NCBI GenBank assembly: GCA_003024985.2
Contig: PXIH01S0049223.1
Length of the DNA: 11,809 nt
Strand: one strand, 5' to 3'
Source: Euperipatoides rowelli
Taxonomy: Eukaryota > Onychophora > Udeonychophora > Euonychophora > Peripatopsidae
Numbering within the stretch: the first letter of the stretch is position 1; each line of letters begins with the position of its first letter. The position numbers were made by a program, and so were the translations under genes. A model generated the notes under the pieces. That model had not been told where the DNA came from. It did no database searches and was given only the letters and a program-made list of their open reading frames with translations. Positions 1 through 9,111 of this stretch are shown here, in pieces.

Positions 1-64
1 TAGAATAAGGCTTAATTAAGGGGGGAGGGCAGCCTTAGGAGATAGTCTATGCAGCTCGGCGAAG

Positions 65-621
65 CTATCGTGTTCTAATATCGGACACATGTCTTACTTT
101 ACTACATGTGAAACATTTTTTATCTGTTTTGTTTTCATAATTATAATTATTTACTTTACTTTTAAATGCTTTCTCACCTTTTATTTGCTCTACATCCCAT
201 TTTGCGGTTTGCTTCTTCGCTGTACGATTTTCTTCCTCATGGAGACATTGTTGCACCTCATTCATAGTTGCATCTCGTTTTGACCTTAATACTATCGCTA
301 CACTTTCTAGTTTTGGATTCAATCCTCTGACAATATGAAACACTGCTTCTCTCTCTGNTCTATAAACATCCCTGCTTGTTCATCCGATAGTGAAACTGCT
401 ATTATTCCAAACGTTTCGTTATTATTTTCTTCCCACGCTATTCTTGCGCTATATCCTGGTAACGTTATATCAGTACATTCAGGAGATTCAGGCTTTTCTA
501 ATACATTGGTAAATAACTTTTTACTCCTCAGTATCGCTGCCATTTTCATAGCCCATACCTAGTAGTTCTTTCCAGTCAAAAATTCTATTTTTCCCCTCTG
601 GCCAAAATTATCAAATGCCAT
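65..621 (-). pseudogene. Ty1/copia-type retrotransposon gag, decayed
   Basis: This encodes the nucleocapsid (Gag, UBN2 family) of a copia-like element, which packages element RNA in virus-like particles. Reading leftwards from a likely ATG at 619-621, the protein has the family signature IEFLTGKNY-x-VWAMKMAAILRSK. The middle part has a stretch ending GIIAVSLSDEQA, then a helical segment with TMNEVQQCLHEEENR, then a zinc knuckle CFTCSKVRHVSDI. It is broken. A TAG stop at 559-561 interrupts the NYxxW motif. The frame changes near the ambiguous base at 358, where part of the domain also seems to be missing. The zinc knuckle lacks its fourth ligand (CX2CX4H kept, final Cys replaced). A stop follows at 65-67. 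Positions 1-64 show no recognisable continuation into protease. The start codon is uncertain, because another ATG lies just upstream in a different frame. Family assignment is fairly sure; activity is excluded by the breaks. Confidence 0.75.
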
Positions 622-693
622 TTTTCATTCATTAAGGTTGTTACTCCTTTATGTGAATTCCAATTTTCGCACTTAACCACACAACTACGTTTT

Positions 694-701
694 TGCTACC
701 A
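694..701 (-). other. Primer-binding site of the copia-type element
   Basis: On the minus strand TGGTAGCA begins two bases after the proposed LTR end. The first eight bases match the complement of the 3' end of animal initiator tRNA-Met, the usual primer for copia-type reverse transcription. The following bases (AAAACG) do not match, so the site is short or decayed. Its position between the LTR edge and the gag start supports the reading of this block as LTR, PBS, leader, gag. Confidence 0.55.
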
Positions 702-703
702 CT

Positions 704-882
704 TGTTGTTGGATTAATCACTAACCCGTTGTAGATCGTTATTATGTATTTGACTCAGAGAGAAAAAACAAGAGACTCTAACATTAAATAATTCCATTTA
801 ATAATATTTAACTGCTAATAGAACAAACAAATACTAACATTATTATTACAGTAATCGGACAACAATCCCATACTGTACAACA
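704..882 (-). repeat. Candidate 5' LTR of the copia-type element
   Basis: On the minus strand this stretch begins TGTTGT and ends ACAACA, a perfect 6-bp terminal inverted repeat of the TG...CA type expected for LTRs. It ends two bases before the primer-binding site. The 179-bp length is within the short range usual for copia-type LTRs. The second half on the minus strand has a pyrimidine-rich TCTCTTGTTTTTTCTCTC tract, as often seen near the R/U5 region. The partner 3' LTR and target-site duplication lie outside the window, so the outer boundary at 882 rests on the terminal repeat alone. Confidence 0.5.
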
Positions 883-1549
883 CTTCTAGAGGTTGCATTA
901 CACATGCACAGATGTGTTATTTTCTCCCACTATATGCCACCACCATATGTACTCCTACACTAACCTTACCACCCCCCCTCCCTCAATTATAAATCCAACG
1001 ACGAGTGAAATCTACTTTCCTCCACCTCTCGTATGAAATAGACTATTTTGCAATCCTTGGATAAACCAAAATATCTAAATGTTAATTACATCTCTAACCT
1101 TAACCCCTAACCTTAAATAATCAAAATAAGTAAATAAATTAAAGTATAAATACTTATGGAAATTTTAATTTCTTCCTATCCCAATTTCGGAAAATAAGAC
1201 GATAAAAAAATACCATTGAAATACTCATGCTCTAAAAAAACAGAAAACATAAGATAATTTTAATTTAAAAATCTATGCATGTGTAGCAGGGCTAGCAGGA
1301 ATATCCCGGGGGACGTAAACTAGAGTCTTGCCATATGTCATAATTGATTATTGTTAAGAAAAATTAATTACCGATATGTGGCTCCAAAAAGATGTGTTTG
1401 GCTTTTTTTTATTAATTTTGGCTAAACTCTGGCTATTTTTATAAAATTCCCAGGACAAGGCCTGTATTCAGGGAGATGACTAATATTCGGCCGAATACAG
1501 ATCATAAAAAGGACGAACACCGAATACTAAACGAATATACGTTTCATCA
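883..1549. other. AT-rich non-coding stretch
   Basis: No gene or recognisable element body is visible on either strand. The stretch holds a C-run patch (971-982) followed by CCCTCAATTATAAAT (80% of this motif region is AT), a short telomere-like tract CTAACCTTAACCCCTAACC (about 1094-1112), and a slightly GC-richer patch at 1285-1325. A perfect palindrome lies at 1484-1497. It may be a mosaic of old transposon debris, but nothing can be named. Confidence 0.5.
1484..1497. repeat. Perfect 14-bp palindrome TATTCGGCCGAATA
   Basis: The two 7-base arms are exactly complementary with no loop. A wider inverted pair, CTGTATTC at about 1472-1479 and GAATACAG at 1493-1500, partly overlaps it. CGAATA-type motifs recur just downstream at 1520-1545. 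CpG-containing palindromes of this kind occur inside some DNA-transposon families, but no terminal repeats were identified here, so the origin is open. Confidence 0.5.
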
Positions 1550-1704
1550 ATAGTATATATATACTGTATAATTATATACTGTACTGTATCTACAGTATGT
1601 ACTGTATAACATATTGTGTATATATTTGCAGTATCTATCTTATTTTTATACAGTATACTGTATCTTCAGAATACACAGTATATACAGTATTTACAGTATA
1701 TTGA
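1550..1704. repeat. Cluster of TACTGTA/TACAGTA palindromic motifs
   Basis: Nine copies of TACTGTA or its complement TACAGTA lie within about 140 bases (starts near 1562, 1577, 1582, 1591, 1600, 1649, 1656, 1683 and 1692). They are often joined by TATA into palindromic units such as TATACAGTATACTGTATC. This is a low-complexity, self-complementary tract that could fold into alternating hairpins. Single copies of the motif are scattered through the rest of the window. Confidence 0.7.
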
Positions 1705-2697
1705 AGTGACCAAATTTTCTTAATTTTTATCTGGGTTAATATTGGGGGAGGGGGGCATAATTATTTTTACAAAAGAAATTAATTTTGTACATTTTATGGC
1801 AAAATATCTATGTCCTTTTAGTTTGTTTTACTGAATTAATTTTACTTGGCTTTAAAAAAAAAAGTAGGCCTATTCATATTGACACAAAATCATATTTTTG
1901 CATACATGAGAAATGAAATTAGACTTACAGTTTAATGATTTAATTTTGTTTAATAAATTCATGCTATCAAATATATTTAAATGAAGATAATGTATAATTT
2001 GAAATAATAAAATGTTCATAATTAAAATTCTAAAAAAGATTGATATTCTCTTCCTAATGAGGTGAGAAAGGCATGATTATTAATTTATAAGGAAAAACTC
2101 TTTAGTCATGTAACATACACCAACTGGTTAGGTTATCTTTATAGAAATTCAAATCAATCATAACAGTATACTCAATATTGAGGTACTGTCCTTCATATGG
2201 CTTAAATATTATGTTTCCTAACCTTTGGTTAGCTATGTAGAAAAGTTAAGCCTTCTCTGGGGAAGGGGGGGGGGGGTAAAATTGAAAGTTTGTTTAGGAA
2301 TTTTTTTTCTTTTTTGGTTACCAAATTTATTGAAAAGCATCTTATCTTTTCAAGTAGTAAAAAGGCAATTTTCCTTTAATGGTCATAAGGAGAATAAACA
2401 AACTTAGTAATTTTAAGAACAAATAATATTACTGTAATCATATTAGTTAAAGAATTGTTTAACCATTTCATACTGAAAAAAAAAAAAATCAAGGATCGTC
2501 ACAATGAATAATTGCAAACAATTATTAAAATAAATAAATAACATTTATTAAAAATAAAATGGTATTGTAAGTTTGATGTCATTACTGAAAACTGGGAATA
2601 CCAATGTGTAGAGTATCTGGCCTTAGGCCTAGGCTGTCAGAGACAGTAAAATTACCGTAAATGCGACCTCTGAGCAAATAAATATTTGATTTGGAAC

Positions 2698-2735
<38 letters not shown>

Positions 2736-3183
2736 GTGTCCACCTTTCAACTTTTTTTAAATACAGAATCAGAATTTGTAACATCATATGTAGCAGTGTT
2801 CGAGCATACGTCAAAATATTGCCAATCAAACTAAAAGCTCTGTGTCCTCACATAATTATGACTCTCCAAACAGTTGAACATGTTCAGATATTATAATGGG
2901 CAATCTAAGGATTTTTTTTAATGGTCTTCTTTTATCCAAATAATCTGAGTCTCCTTTCCACATCTATACCTATTCCAACTCCCCTCAATTATAAATAAAT
3001 TAAACTAAAAATAGCCATTGATATACGTGATGTCTGCTTATATAGCCGTTTTCATTAAAATATCAAATTTTATGGAAATTTATCTCACTCCCCACCCCTC
3101 ATTTCAATTTCATTTGTAATTACGACATGAAATAATAAATTAATACACATGGTCAGAATAAAAATCATCATAATGATGTGGTG
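1705..3183. other. AT-rich non-coding stretch
   Basis: No coding region is supported. Visible structure is limited to G-rich patches (1744-1756 and a run of twelve G at 2265-2276), their C-rich counterparts (2980-2985 and 3088-3098), a (TAA)n microsatellite and poly-A/poly-T runs. The small open frames here are produced by low-complexity sequence. It may be intron or 3' flank of the beta-spectrin gene to the right. Confidence 0.5.
2698..2735. repeat. (TAA)n trinucleotide microsatellite
   Basis: About twelve uninterrupted TAA units are present. The poly-leucine stretch that appears in a minus-strand frame here is an artefact of this repeat. Confidence 0.95.
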
Positions 3184-3475
3184 GTCGCCCTTTGAATAGA
3201 GAGAAAAGCTTATTTTCTTAACACTGTGTGCTTTGAGCCGGGAGGGATGCATAATTCTTTGTTTATGGTGTGCGCTTTTAACGGCAGGGAACTAAAATCA
3301 TTTCAATTCTCACAACACAGTTTGCGTTTTGAACCAGGAGGAGCTTATATTGCTTCGTTTTTCAAAATTTTCATTGCGCTTTGTCCCATGAAGCACTTAT
3401 ATTCTTTAGTTTTTTTTAAATTTCCCTCGAGTTTTTCTCCAGGAAACATTTTTGACCGTTAGTTTATAGTATACA
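3184..3475. repeat. Degenerate tandem array, period about 41-53 bp
   Basis: Six diverged units can be aligned by eye. Each starts with a variant of GCGCTTTGA, followed by a purine-rich GGGAGG/CAGGAGG-like segment and then TTATATTCTTTGTTTTT-like sequence. Anchor positions are about 3190, 3231, 3275, 3326, 3379 and 3431, giving steps of 41, 44, 51, 53 and 52. The plus-strand open frame at 3226-3462 reads through the array, which explains its repeated FEPGG residues, so it is not treated as a gene. The number and edges of units are approximate because divergence is high. Confidence 0.55.
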
Positions 3476-4828
3476 GTATACATAATATACTCTATTTTGT
3501 AAGTAATCATTTTTTATTTTCATAATATGCAAGTTATATTTTTTATATCAATTTGTTTTGATTAAAAATACTCTCATTTTAATATTTTTCAATACAGCTT
3601 ACATGAATGGCATGGATGCTGTTCTGTCATAGCATACAGCTCACTAAACTATTCTTTAAAATTAGATATACAATATTTATTTACATTAAAGAATAATTTA
3701 AAAATATACCATACAGCTAACTCTTGATTCTGTGAGGATTAAGTTTCTGGAAATCAGCACCTACAGTAAACCACTCCCTTTAAACATTAGCACCTCTATA
3801 GGAAATAATATAAATGCTAAGGGTTTGAGGACGTGATGAAAAAAAAAACATTCATTTATATTCTTCATGCATCCATTTTAAACAAAAAAAAAAAAACTAT
3901 GCCCAAAGCCCATCAAAAAAAAAAAAAAAAAAACCCAAGACAATCACTACATGACCAGGAAGTTTTTTTTTTTAATTCTTCAATCTGAAGACAATCATTA
4001 ATAATTATCAGACTCAAATTTGATAAGCATACAAGTTTTAAAACTACCATGCTGACTAATCACATAAACAAACTTTTTCCTAATAGTTTGCATATACATT
4101 ATAACTCAACATGGATTATTCAAGAAAAGCAAACCAACTAGCAATGAGCATGTTTCTCCATTTTTTAATCTTTCCTAAAGCCAATCTACTTATTAATACT
4201 TTTGTTAATTATCAGCATCCTATTGAATGAACACCACGAGTCATAAAACTATCATGTTCACTATTCAAGTAAAAAATCTAAATGGCTTTCATAATAGTCA
4301 AATTAGAATTAAAATGAAGTTTTGCACATATTTGTGCATCTCTTTTCAACTAAAAGAAATGATTATGTAAGGAAAATATCTCTTGTGCACACTACAAGTA
4401 AATAAAATAAATCACTTTCATAACAGTTGATTTCTTATAGGAATAAAAGCATGCTTTCACTTTTCAACTAAACGAAATGAATAAGCTAAATTAGTAATAG
4501 ACTAATAGTCAATCTTATTGGAATAAAATATTTTGAACTCCTCGTCAACTATATAAGAAACAAATAAATTAGACAAACATTAAAAAAAAAAACCCTTGCT
4601 AAAGTTGCAAAAAGAGATCTGTTCAAAAATATATTTGTACTAATTCAGTTTCTCTGACAAAGTCATTAAAAAAAATCATAGTTGCATATTTGCTTAAAAA
4701 ATTAAAAATTGTCTCGAGCACAATTAAATTTAGTATATACTTTGCGTAAAAATCAAGCTGGACTAGTTGTAACTAATAACAATTACTACTCAAGTATATG
4801 CAGTACTTTGTTTTATACTGTTACTCAC
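3476..4828. other. AT-rich stretch, probable beta-spectrin intron
   Basis: This lies directly after the splice donor of the downstream beta-spectrin exon (minus strand), so at least its right part is intron. The next spectrin exon was not found between here and position 1. The sequence is AT-rich with long homopolymers, including poly-A at about 3884-3896 and 3915-3933 and poly-T at about 3963-3973. No gene or mobile element is recognised. Confidence 0.6.
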
Positions 4829-5092
4829 CTGTTGTTTTTGCATAAGTAAATTGACACTGGTTAAATCTTGTCCAGTTTCAGCATGCACAAGCTGACTTTC
4901 AAGGTCACAAATCCATCCATCAATATCTTCACAACTCTGCTCATAGAGCACTTGCCTCTGGCCTTCAAAAAGACGTTGACCTTTGTCTTGAGTAGTGTGT
5001 TCTAATTCCTCCCATTGTGTCTCTAATTCATTAAGGCGACCTTCTACTTGCTGAGCAAGTTCTGGTTTTTCACGTATCAATTCTTCCCCAGC
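4829..5092 (-). CDS. Beta-spectrin, internal exon (88 codons)
   Basis: Beta-spectrin pairs with alpha-spectrin to form the rod-like tetramers of the submembrane skeleton. This exon is 264 bp, phase 0 at both ends, with acceptor ATTATTAG at 5093-5094 and donor GTGAGTAA at 4828-4821. The 88 residues begin AGEELIREKPELAQQ and end VNLLMQKQQ. They form the end of helix B and helix C of one spectrin repeat (core Trp at residue 27, in TQWEEL), continuing without a break into helix A of the next (Trp at residue 60, in IDGWI, then GQDLTSVN). The LYEQSC..DIDGW and DLTSVN stretches are typical of beta rather than alpha chains, from the middle repeats of a non-erythroid-type chain. It follows directly from the exon at 5178-5324. 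There is no stop or frameshift, so it looks functional. The ortholog and exact repeat number are inferred. Confidence 0.93.
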
Positions 5093-5177
5093 CTAATAAT
5101 GTAATTATTTAAGTATAATATTTAAAACAAGAGCTTTTAAACAACCAAAACTTAAATTTGAAATTGTAGATAATTAC
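5093..5177 (-). other. Short beta-spectrin intron (85 bp)
   Basis: This is bounded by donor CAG|GTAATTA on the 5' side (exon ending at 5178) and acceptor TTATTAG|GCT on the 3' side (exon starting at 5092). It is phase 0. The pyrimidine tract before the acceptor is weak. Removing it joins two stretches of spectrin sequence that are consecutive in the protein family. The short length contrasts with the long flanking stretches that contain no spectrin exon. Confidence 0.85.
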
Positions 5178-5324
5178 CTGACGAACTTTACCAAGCCTAT
5201 CTTTATTTGCTGCCGTTTCTGCCTCAAAAGCTTGATGCCTTGTCCATTTACTATGAACTGTTTTGGCATCCCTGTAAGTCTCATCTTGAGCTAGAATATT
5301 CTTTTCTTGTACAAATTCATTTAA
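5178..5324 (-). CDS. Beta-spectrin, internal exon (49 codons)
   Basis: This is a 147-bp exon, phase 0 at both ends, just upstream in the transcript of the exon at 4829-5092. The acceptor is AAATTTAG preceded by a run of 13 T on the coding strand, a good pyrimidine tract. The donor is CAG|GTAATTA. The 49 residues start LNEFVQEKNILAQDE and continue with a KTVHSKWTRHQAFEAE stretch ending RLGKVRQ. This is the end of helix A and most of helix B of a spectrin repeat. KWTRHQAFEAE is strongly conserved in beta-spectrins, where repeats bundle as three helices and pair with alpha-spectrin. It was too short to stand out as an open frame and was found by reading the strand before the first exon. No damage is visible. 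Confidence 0.92.
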
Positions 5325-7430
5325 CTAAATTTAAAAAAAAAAAAAGATTAATGAAGCTCATAACATTACAATTTTAAAGCTTTAACTCAAAAAGTGTAGG
5401 GGAAATATTCCAGGATCATAAATCAGATGTTGTAATCACATATTCCACAAACAAGTCTTTGCTCAATAGCATATAGTGGTTGATCTTAAATCTTAGTAGA
5501 ATTTTGGAAGTCTAGCTAACAAGTTTATTGATTTAGGATCAGGGCTCAAAGATAAACACTATAAGGATTTTGTGGCTGAAATTGCTATCAAAATTCAAAT
5601 ATAACTAAGTAAAGTAATAGTTAAAGGTTTACTATCACCAAAAACAACTTTACATATTTAAGATCAGATGAAAAAAAAAAGATAAATAAATTTTACTGCA
5701 TTATGAACCGTTTAGTAGTACCGTAGTTCTAATTTTAAAGTAGTGAATTTGGACATTTTTACGGCTGCCAAGCCATTTCCGCTTTGAGATTTTTGTATAC
5801 ATGCCACTGACATCATTTTACACTTATATATTTGAAAACATTATTTGGCCCTATAGGATTTTATGATAAACACTCATGTTTCCACTCTTTTTATTAAAAA
5901 AAAAAAGCCTATAAGATGTTTTAAGCAATAATAATCAAAACTAAAACGATCTCCACTTCCACAAATGTTCTTAAGATTTTAAAACTAGGAATTATTGCAT
6001 TAAAAATATTAAACTTTTGTGGCATTGGCAAAATATACTTTGTTTGCTTTTGCAAAACATCTCCTTCCCCGACTGCTAATTTTGATTATTTTGAAGCTTA
6101 TATTTTAGAATTATTTATTTTTAAAAGTTAGTCTTGAAGTACATGTACTGTTGTAGACTACTATTTCATTTGTGTTTAAACAATAAATGTATTTAGTTTT
6201 TTAAAAATGAAATATATGATTTGTTTACATCTTGTTTAAGCGACTACTTTTACAACAAAAACAAAATATATAGATTGCTCTTAAGCTATTAATTTTTCTT
6301 AACTTATTTATTTTGCCAGCAGGCTACATTAAGCAAATAAATCGTTTCTGCAAAATAGACATAAAAAAAAAGTTGACTTGCTATCTGTATGTTAAAATTA
6401 ATAAATAAAATACGGCAAATCAGAAAGAAATTGAAGGCATTCTAATTATAATCAGACAAGCTTAATAATCTCATTTTACTCAGTTTTTAACATCTGCACT
6501 TCTATTTTCTTCAATATGGAAGACTCATGGAAATTGTTCAAAATTATCAAAATCGATCAAAAAAAGGATTATTTTCCCTTTAGATTATCATAGGGTTGGG
6601 GCATAGTGGGTTTAATATATAGTAGATGTTAGGGTTCAGGATTACGGTAAGGTTAGGACTGTAAATTTAAAAATAATGCTGCTATTCATAAGGTAAATTT
6701 GAACTTATCTAATTGTTGCTCGTTTCTAGCGCTCGTTTTAATCTTTCACGGACAAATCAGATTGTACTTTAGATTTCAATTAACTAGGTTTGAACTTTGA
6801 AAGCCTTTTTTTAATGTTTCTCCCAAAGGGAGAAACATTTATTTCAAATAAGATACATTTACAATCACCTTAATACCTACAATCTCGATCGTCTTCATCT
6901 GTATATTTAAACATTCTTTTTTTTTTATAATTAAAATGCAATCACGCTTATTCTAGTCTGAGTAATCGAGAAGTCACGCATTTGATGGATAGTCTCACAA
7001 AAGAAAGAAAAAAAGTTTTTCATCTTGTATGCTCTTATTCAATAGCCAAGCAACTTGAACAATTAAACACGGGGTCTATTACCCTAAATGTTAAAAACAA
7101 ATTGTTATAGCCAGGTAGATGAATTTTGTTCAGTGCTTTGCTTAATTTTAAAATCATACCAGAAAACACACGCTAAACAATAAAAAAAGAAAAAGATAAA
7201 TATTTAAAAAAACTTTTTCATCAATTAAAAATAATGCATTTCCATTTTTTTTTTAAAAAAAAAAGTTTATTACTAAACAAAATCAAAATAGTAATGTTAC
7301 AATTAAAATGGACTAATTCAGTAATTTATTTTGAGATGAAAAACAACTGATAATATTTCCTCTTTTCATTCTTCAGGTGTTGAGTTCAATAACTGATATT
7401 TTTTATTATTATTGAAAGTAGCAAAAATAC
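5325..7430. other. AT-rich stretch, probable beta-spectrin intron
   Basis: This is upstream (in transcript sense) of the 49-codon exon, so its left end is intron. No preceding spectrin exon is visible. The stretch holds homopolymer runs, a G-rich TTAGGG-like patch at about 6591-6657 and a perfect hairpin at 6813-6839. No coding region is supported on either strand. Confidence 0.55.
6813..6839. repeat. Perfect 12-bp-stem hairpin with 3-base loop
   Basis: AATGTTTCTCCC and GGGAGAAACATT are exactly complementary around AAA. It is GC-richer than its surroundings. No poly-U tail, gene end or transposon terminus was found to explain it, so its role is unknown. Confidence 0.8.
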
Positions 7431-8871
7431 ATTGTATACTAAAAACAAATTAATTGGCCATCTGTATTTGGAATTCTATGGGGGGAAATTGAATCCCATA
7501 CAGAGTTCATATGGCGGCAGAGAAACAAATGTTGAAAATACCTACAGTATTTTAATTCAGAGCTTGTCGACTGCATGCGACCAGAGATTCATTATAAATT
7601 TGATTTTACACCTTTCTCATCATCAGAATTTAACATTTTAAGCATTATATTAAATAATAAATTAGTAAGCTATGAAATTAACAAAAAATGTAGAAAGTAA
7701 ACTTTTAAAAAAAAAAAGTTATTTATAACACTGTGCAGCTATACTATTTTTGTCGTAGAATTGCACTAGGCAGAAATTAAAGAGGTCGTAATGTGACGTT
7801 TAACTTGATTTCATCAGTTTTGCTTATTGTATTTTTTTTTTGTGTGTGTACACAGTCAACAAATTTTTAAAATATCAAATTAAGGAAACATTAAATTTAA
7901 ATAAAATTAGAAAATCTTGAATTATATAGATACCATTTTGATATTCATTAATAAAATTTTTGGTGGTAGTATACCTTCAAGGCTTTTATTTAAATTATGA
8001 AGTCATGGAATTCCCACTCTGAGGCTTTTATGATCTGGGAGACTACTAGGGTGATAAATTCTAATTATATTATGTAATTTAAATATAATCTAACAGATTG
8101 TGACAGAGACGGACAAATATGTATACCATTGTTAGAATAAATAATATAATTTATCCAACAAAATGTAAAAACATATACAGTACCTGCAGTAAAATGATTT
8201 TGAACCAGAAACTAGCAAGAAAACTATAAAGTATAATAGCATATACACTGTATACTGTAAGAAAATATATAAGAAATTTAACCATGATATCTGTCTAATA
8301 CTATTTTAATAAGTTTAGCATTAAGCAGATTAGGATATAATATACTTATCTCAAACTTTTATTTTGTATTTAGATAAAAAAATTAACATTATTGTTTTAC
8401 AATGAATCTGGAGGAGCGACAGTGTTTATAAATGTTGAAGATTTTGTTAAATAAAACTAAACTAAAAAGTGACAAATTTTATAATTTACAAGGTTGTTTG
8501 GTATTGTAATAGCCTAAATGTATAATTGTTGATATTTTTTTAAAAATTAAAATCCTCAAGATTCAATAGCCTATAAAAAAAATATCTATAAAAAGATATT
8601 AAAAAAACCAAAAACAAACCAAAAAAAATATTAGATTAGGACCAGGGACAACCTTGCTGGGCTATAATGTGTTGTTGTCCGGCAAATTTGTATTTGTTAT
8701 GAAGAAAATTTCAGGGTCTTTTAATGGTTGCCGATAATTTGTTAGATTCTTCTATCTATACCATTTGTACAGTTGTTTCAAGCAACAAGGTGATTTTGAT
8801 GTATGTAATTTAAAGTAGCAGATTTACAGTGTATATACTGTAAGTAGATAGTTTGGATCATCTCAGGATAT
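7431..8871. other. Mostly non-coding, two GC-richer islands of unknown origin
   Basis: Two patches stand out from the AT-rich background. At about 7455-7625 a plus-strand frame of about 69 codons runs through sequence containing ATGGCGGCAGAG, but there is no recognisable domain and only 14 codons follow that ATG. At about 8635-8790 there is a patch including CTGGGCTATAATGTG and GTCCGGCAAATTTG, with no long frame. Neither could be assigned to a gene or repeat family. The rest is AT-rich with scattered TACAGTA motifs. Confidence 0.4.
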
Positions 8872-9111
8872 GTGATAGCAGTCTTTGTTAAGGTTGTTGC
8901 TTCAAGATACTCTTTTCCTGGATATCTTAAGTCTCTTTCAAAAGCACTGGAACTTCAAATACCTCTCAACTCTCTGCCCAACTTTCAAATGGTTTGGTAC
9001 CTCGGGATTTTAAAGGACATATCATCTCGTATAGACTGCCAGATTGCTGGACCAAACAAATTCAAAACACATAAATCAAAGTTGAACTCAAATGTGAATT
9101 TGTACTTTTAA
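8872..9111 (+). other. Short plus-strand ORF of unknown nature with poly(A)-like signal
   Basis: A 79-codon frame with balanced codon use (for example SFPGYLKSLSKALELQ and SSRIDCQIAGPNK) ends in TAA, and an AATAAA lies immediately after, near 9112. It is less AT-biased than the flanks. No domain is recognised and it lacks a clear start context. It could be the last exon of an unrelated gene, a decayed transposon fragment or chance. It lies antisense to beta-spectrin. Confidence 0.2.

Noticed and set aside
89-562. Two plus-strand ORFs (89-283 and 335-562)
   Set aside because: They lie antisense to the recognisable copia gag, have no motifs and are low in complexity.
1550-1704. Resemblance of TACTGTATA...TACAGTA to the bacterial LexA (SOS) box
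   Set aside because: The window is clearly animal nuclear DNA; the likeness is coincidental to a palindromic AT-rich repeat.
1550-1704. Possible CRISPR-like array
   Set aside because: There are no regular repeats with unique spacers, and the genome is eukaryotic.
2225-2407. 60-codon plus-strand ORF
   Set aside because: It is built around a G-run and poly-T and has no recognisable domain.
2629-2829. Minus-strand ORF with poly-leucine, resembling a membrane peptide
   Set aside because: The leucines come from the (TAA)n microsatellite.
3226-3462. 78-codon plus-strand ORF with repeated FEPGG
   Set aside because: It is explained by the degenerate tandem array it crosses.
7512-7556. ATGGCGGCAGAG as a possible gene start
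   Set aside because: A stop follows after 14 codons and no convincing splice donor was found before it.
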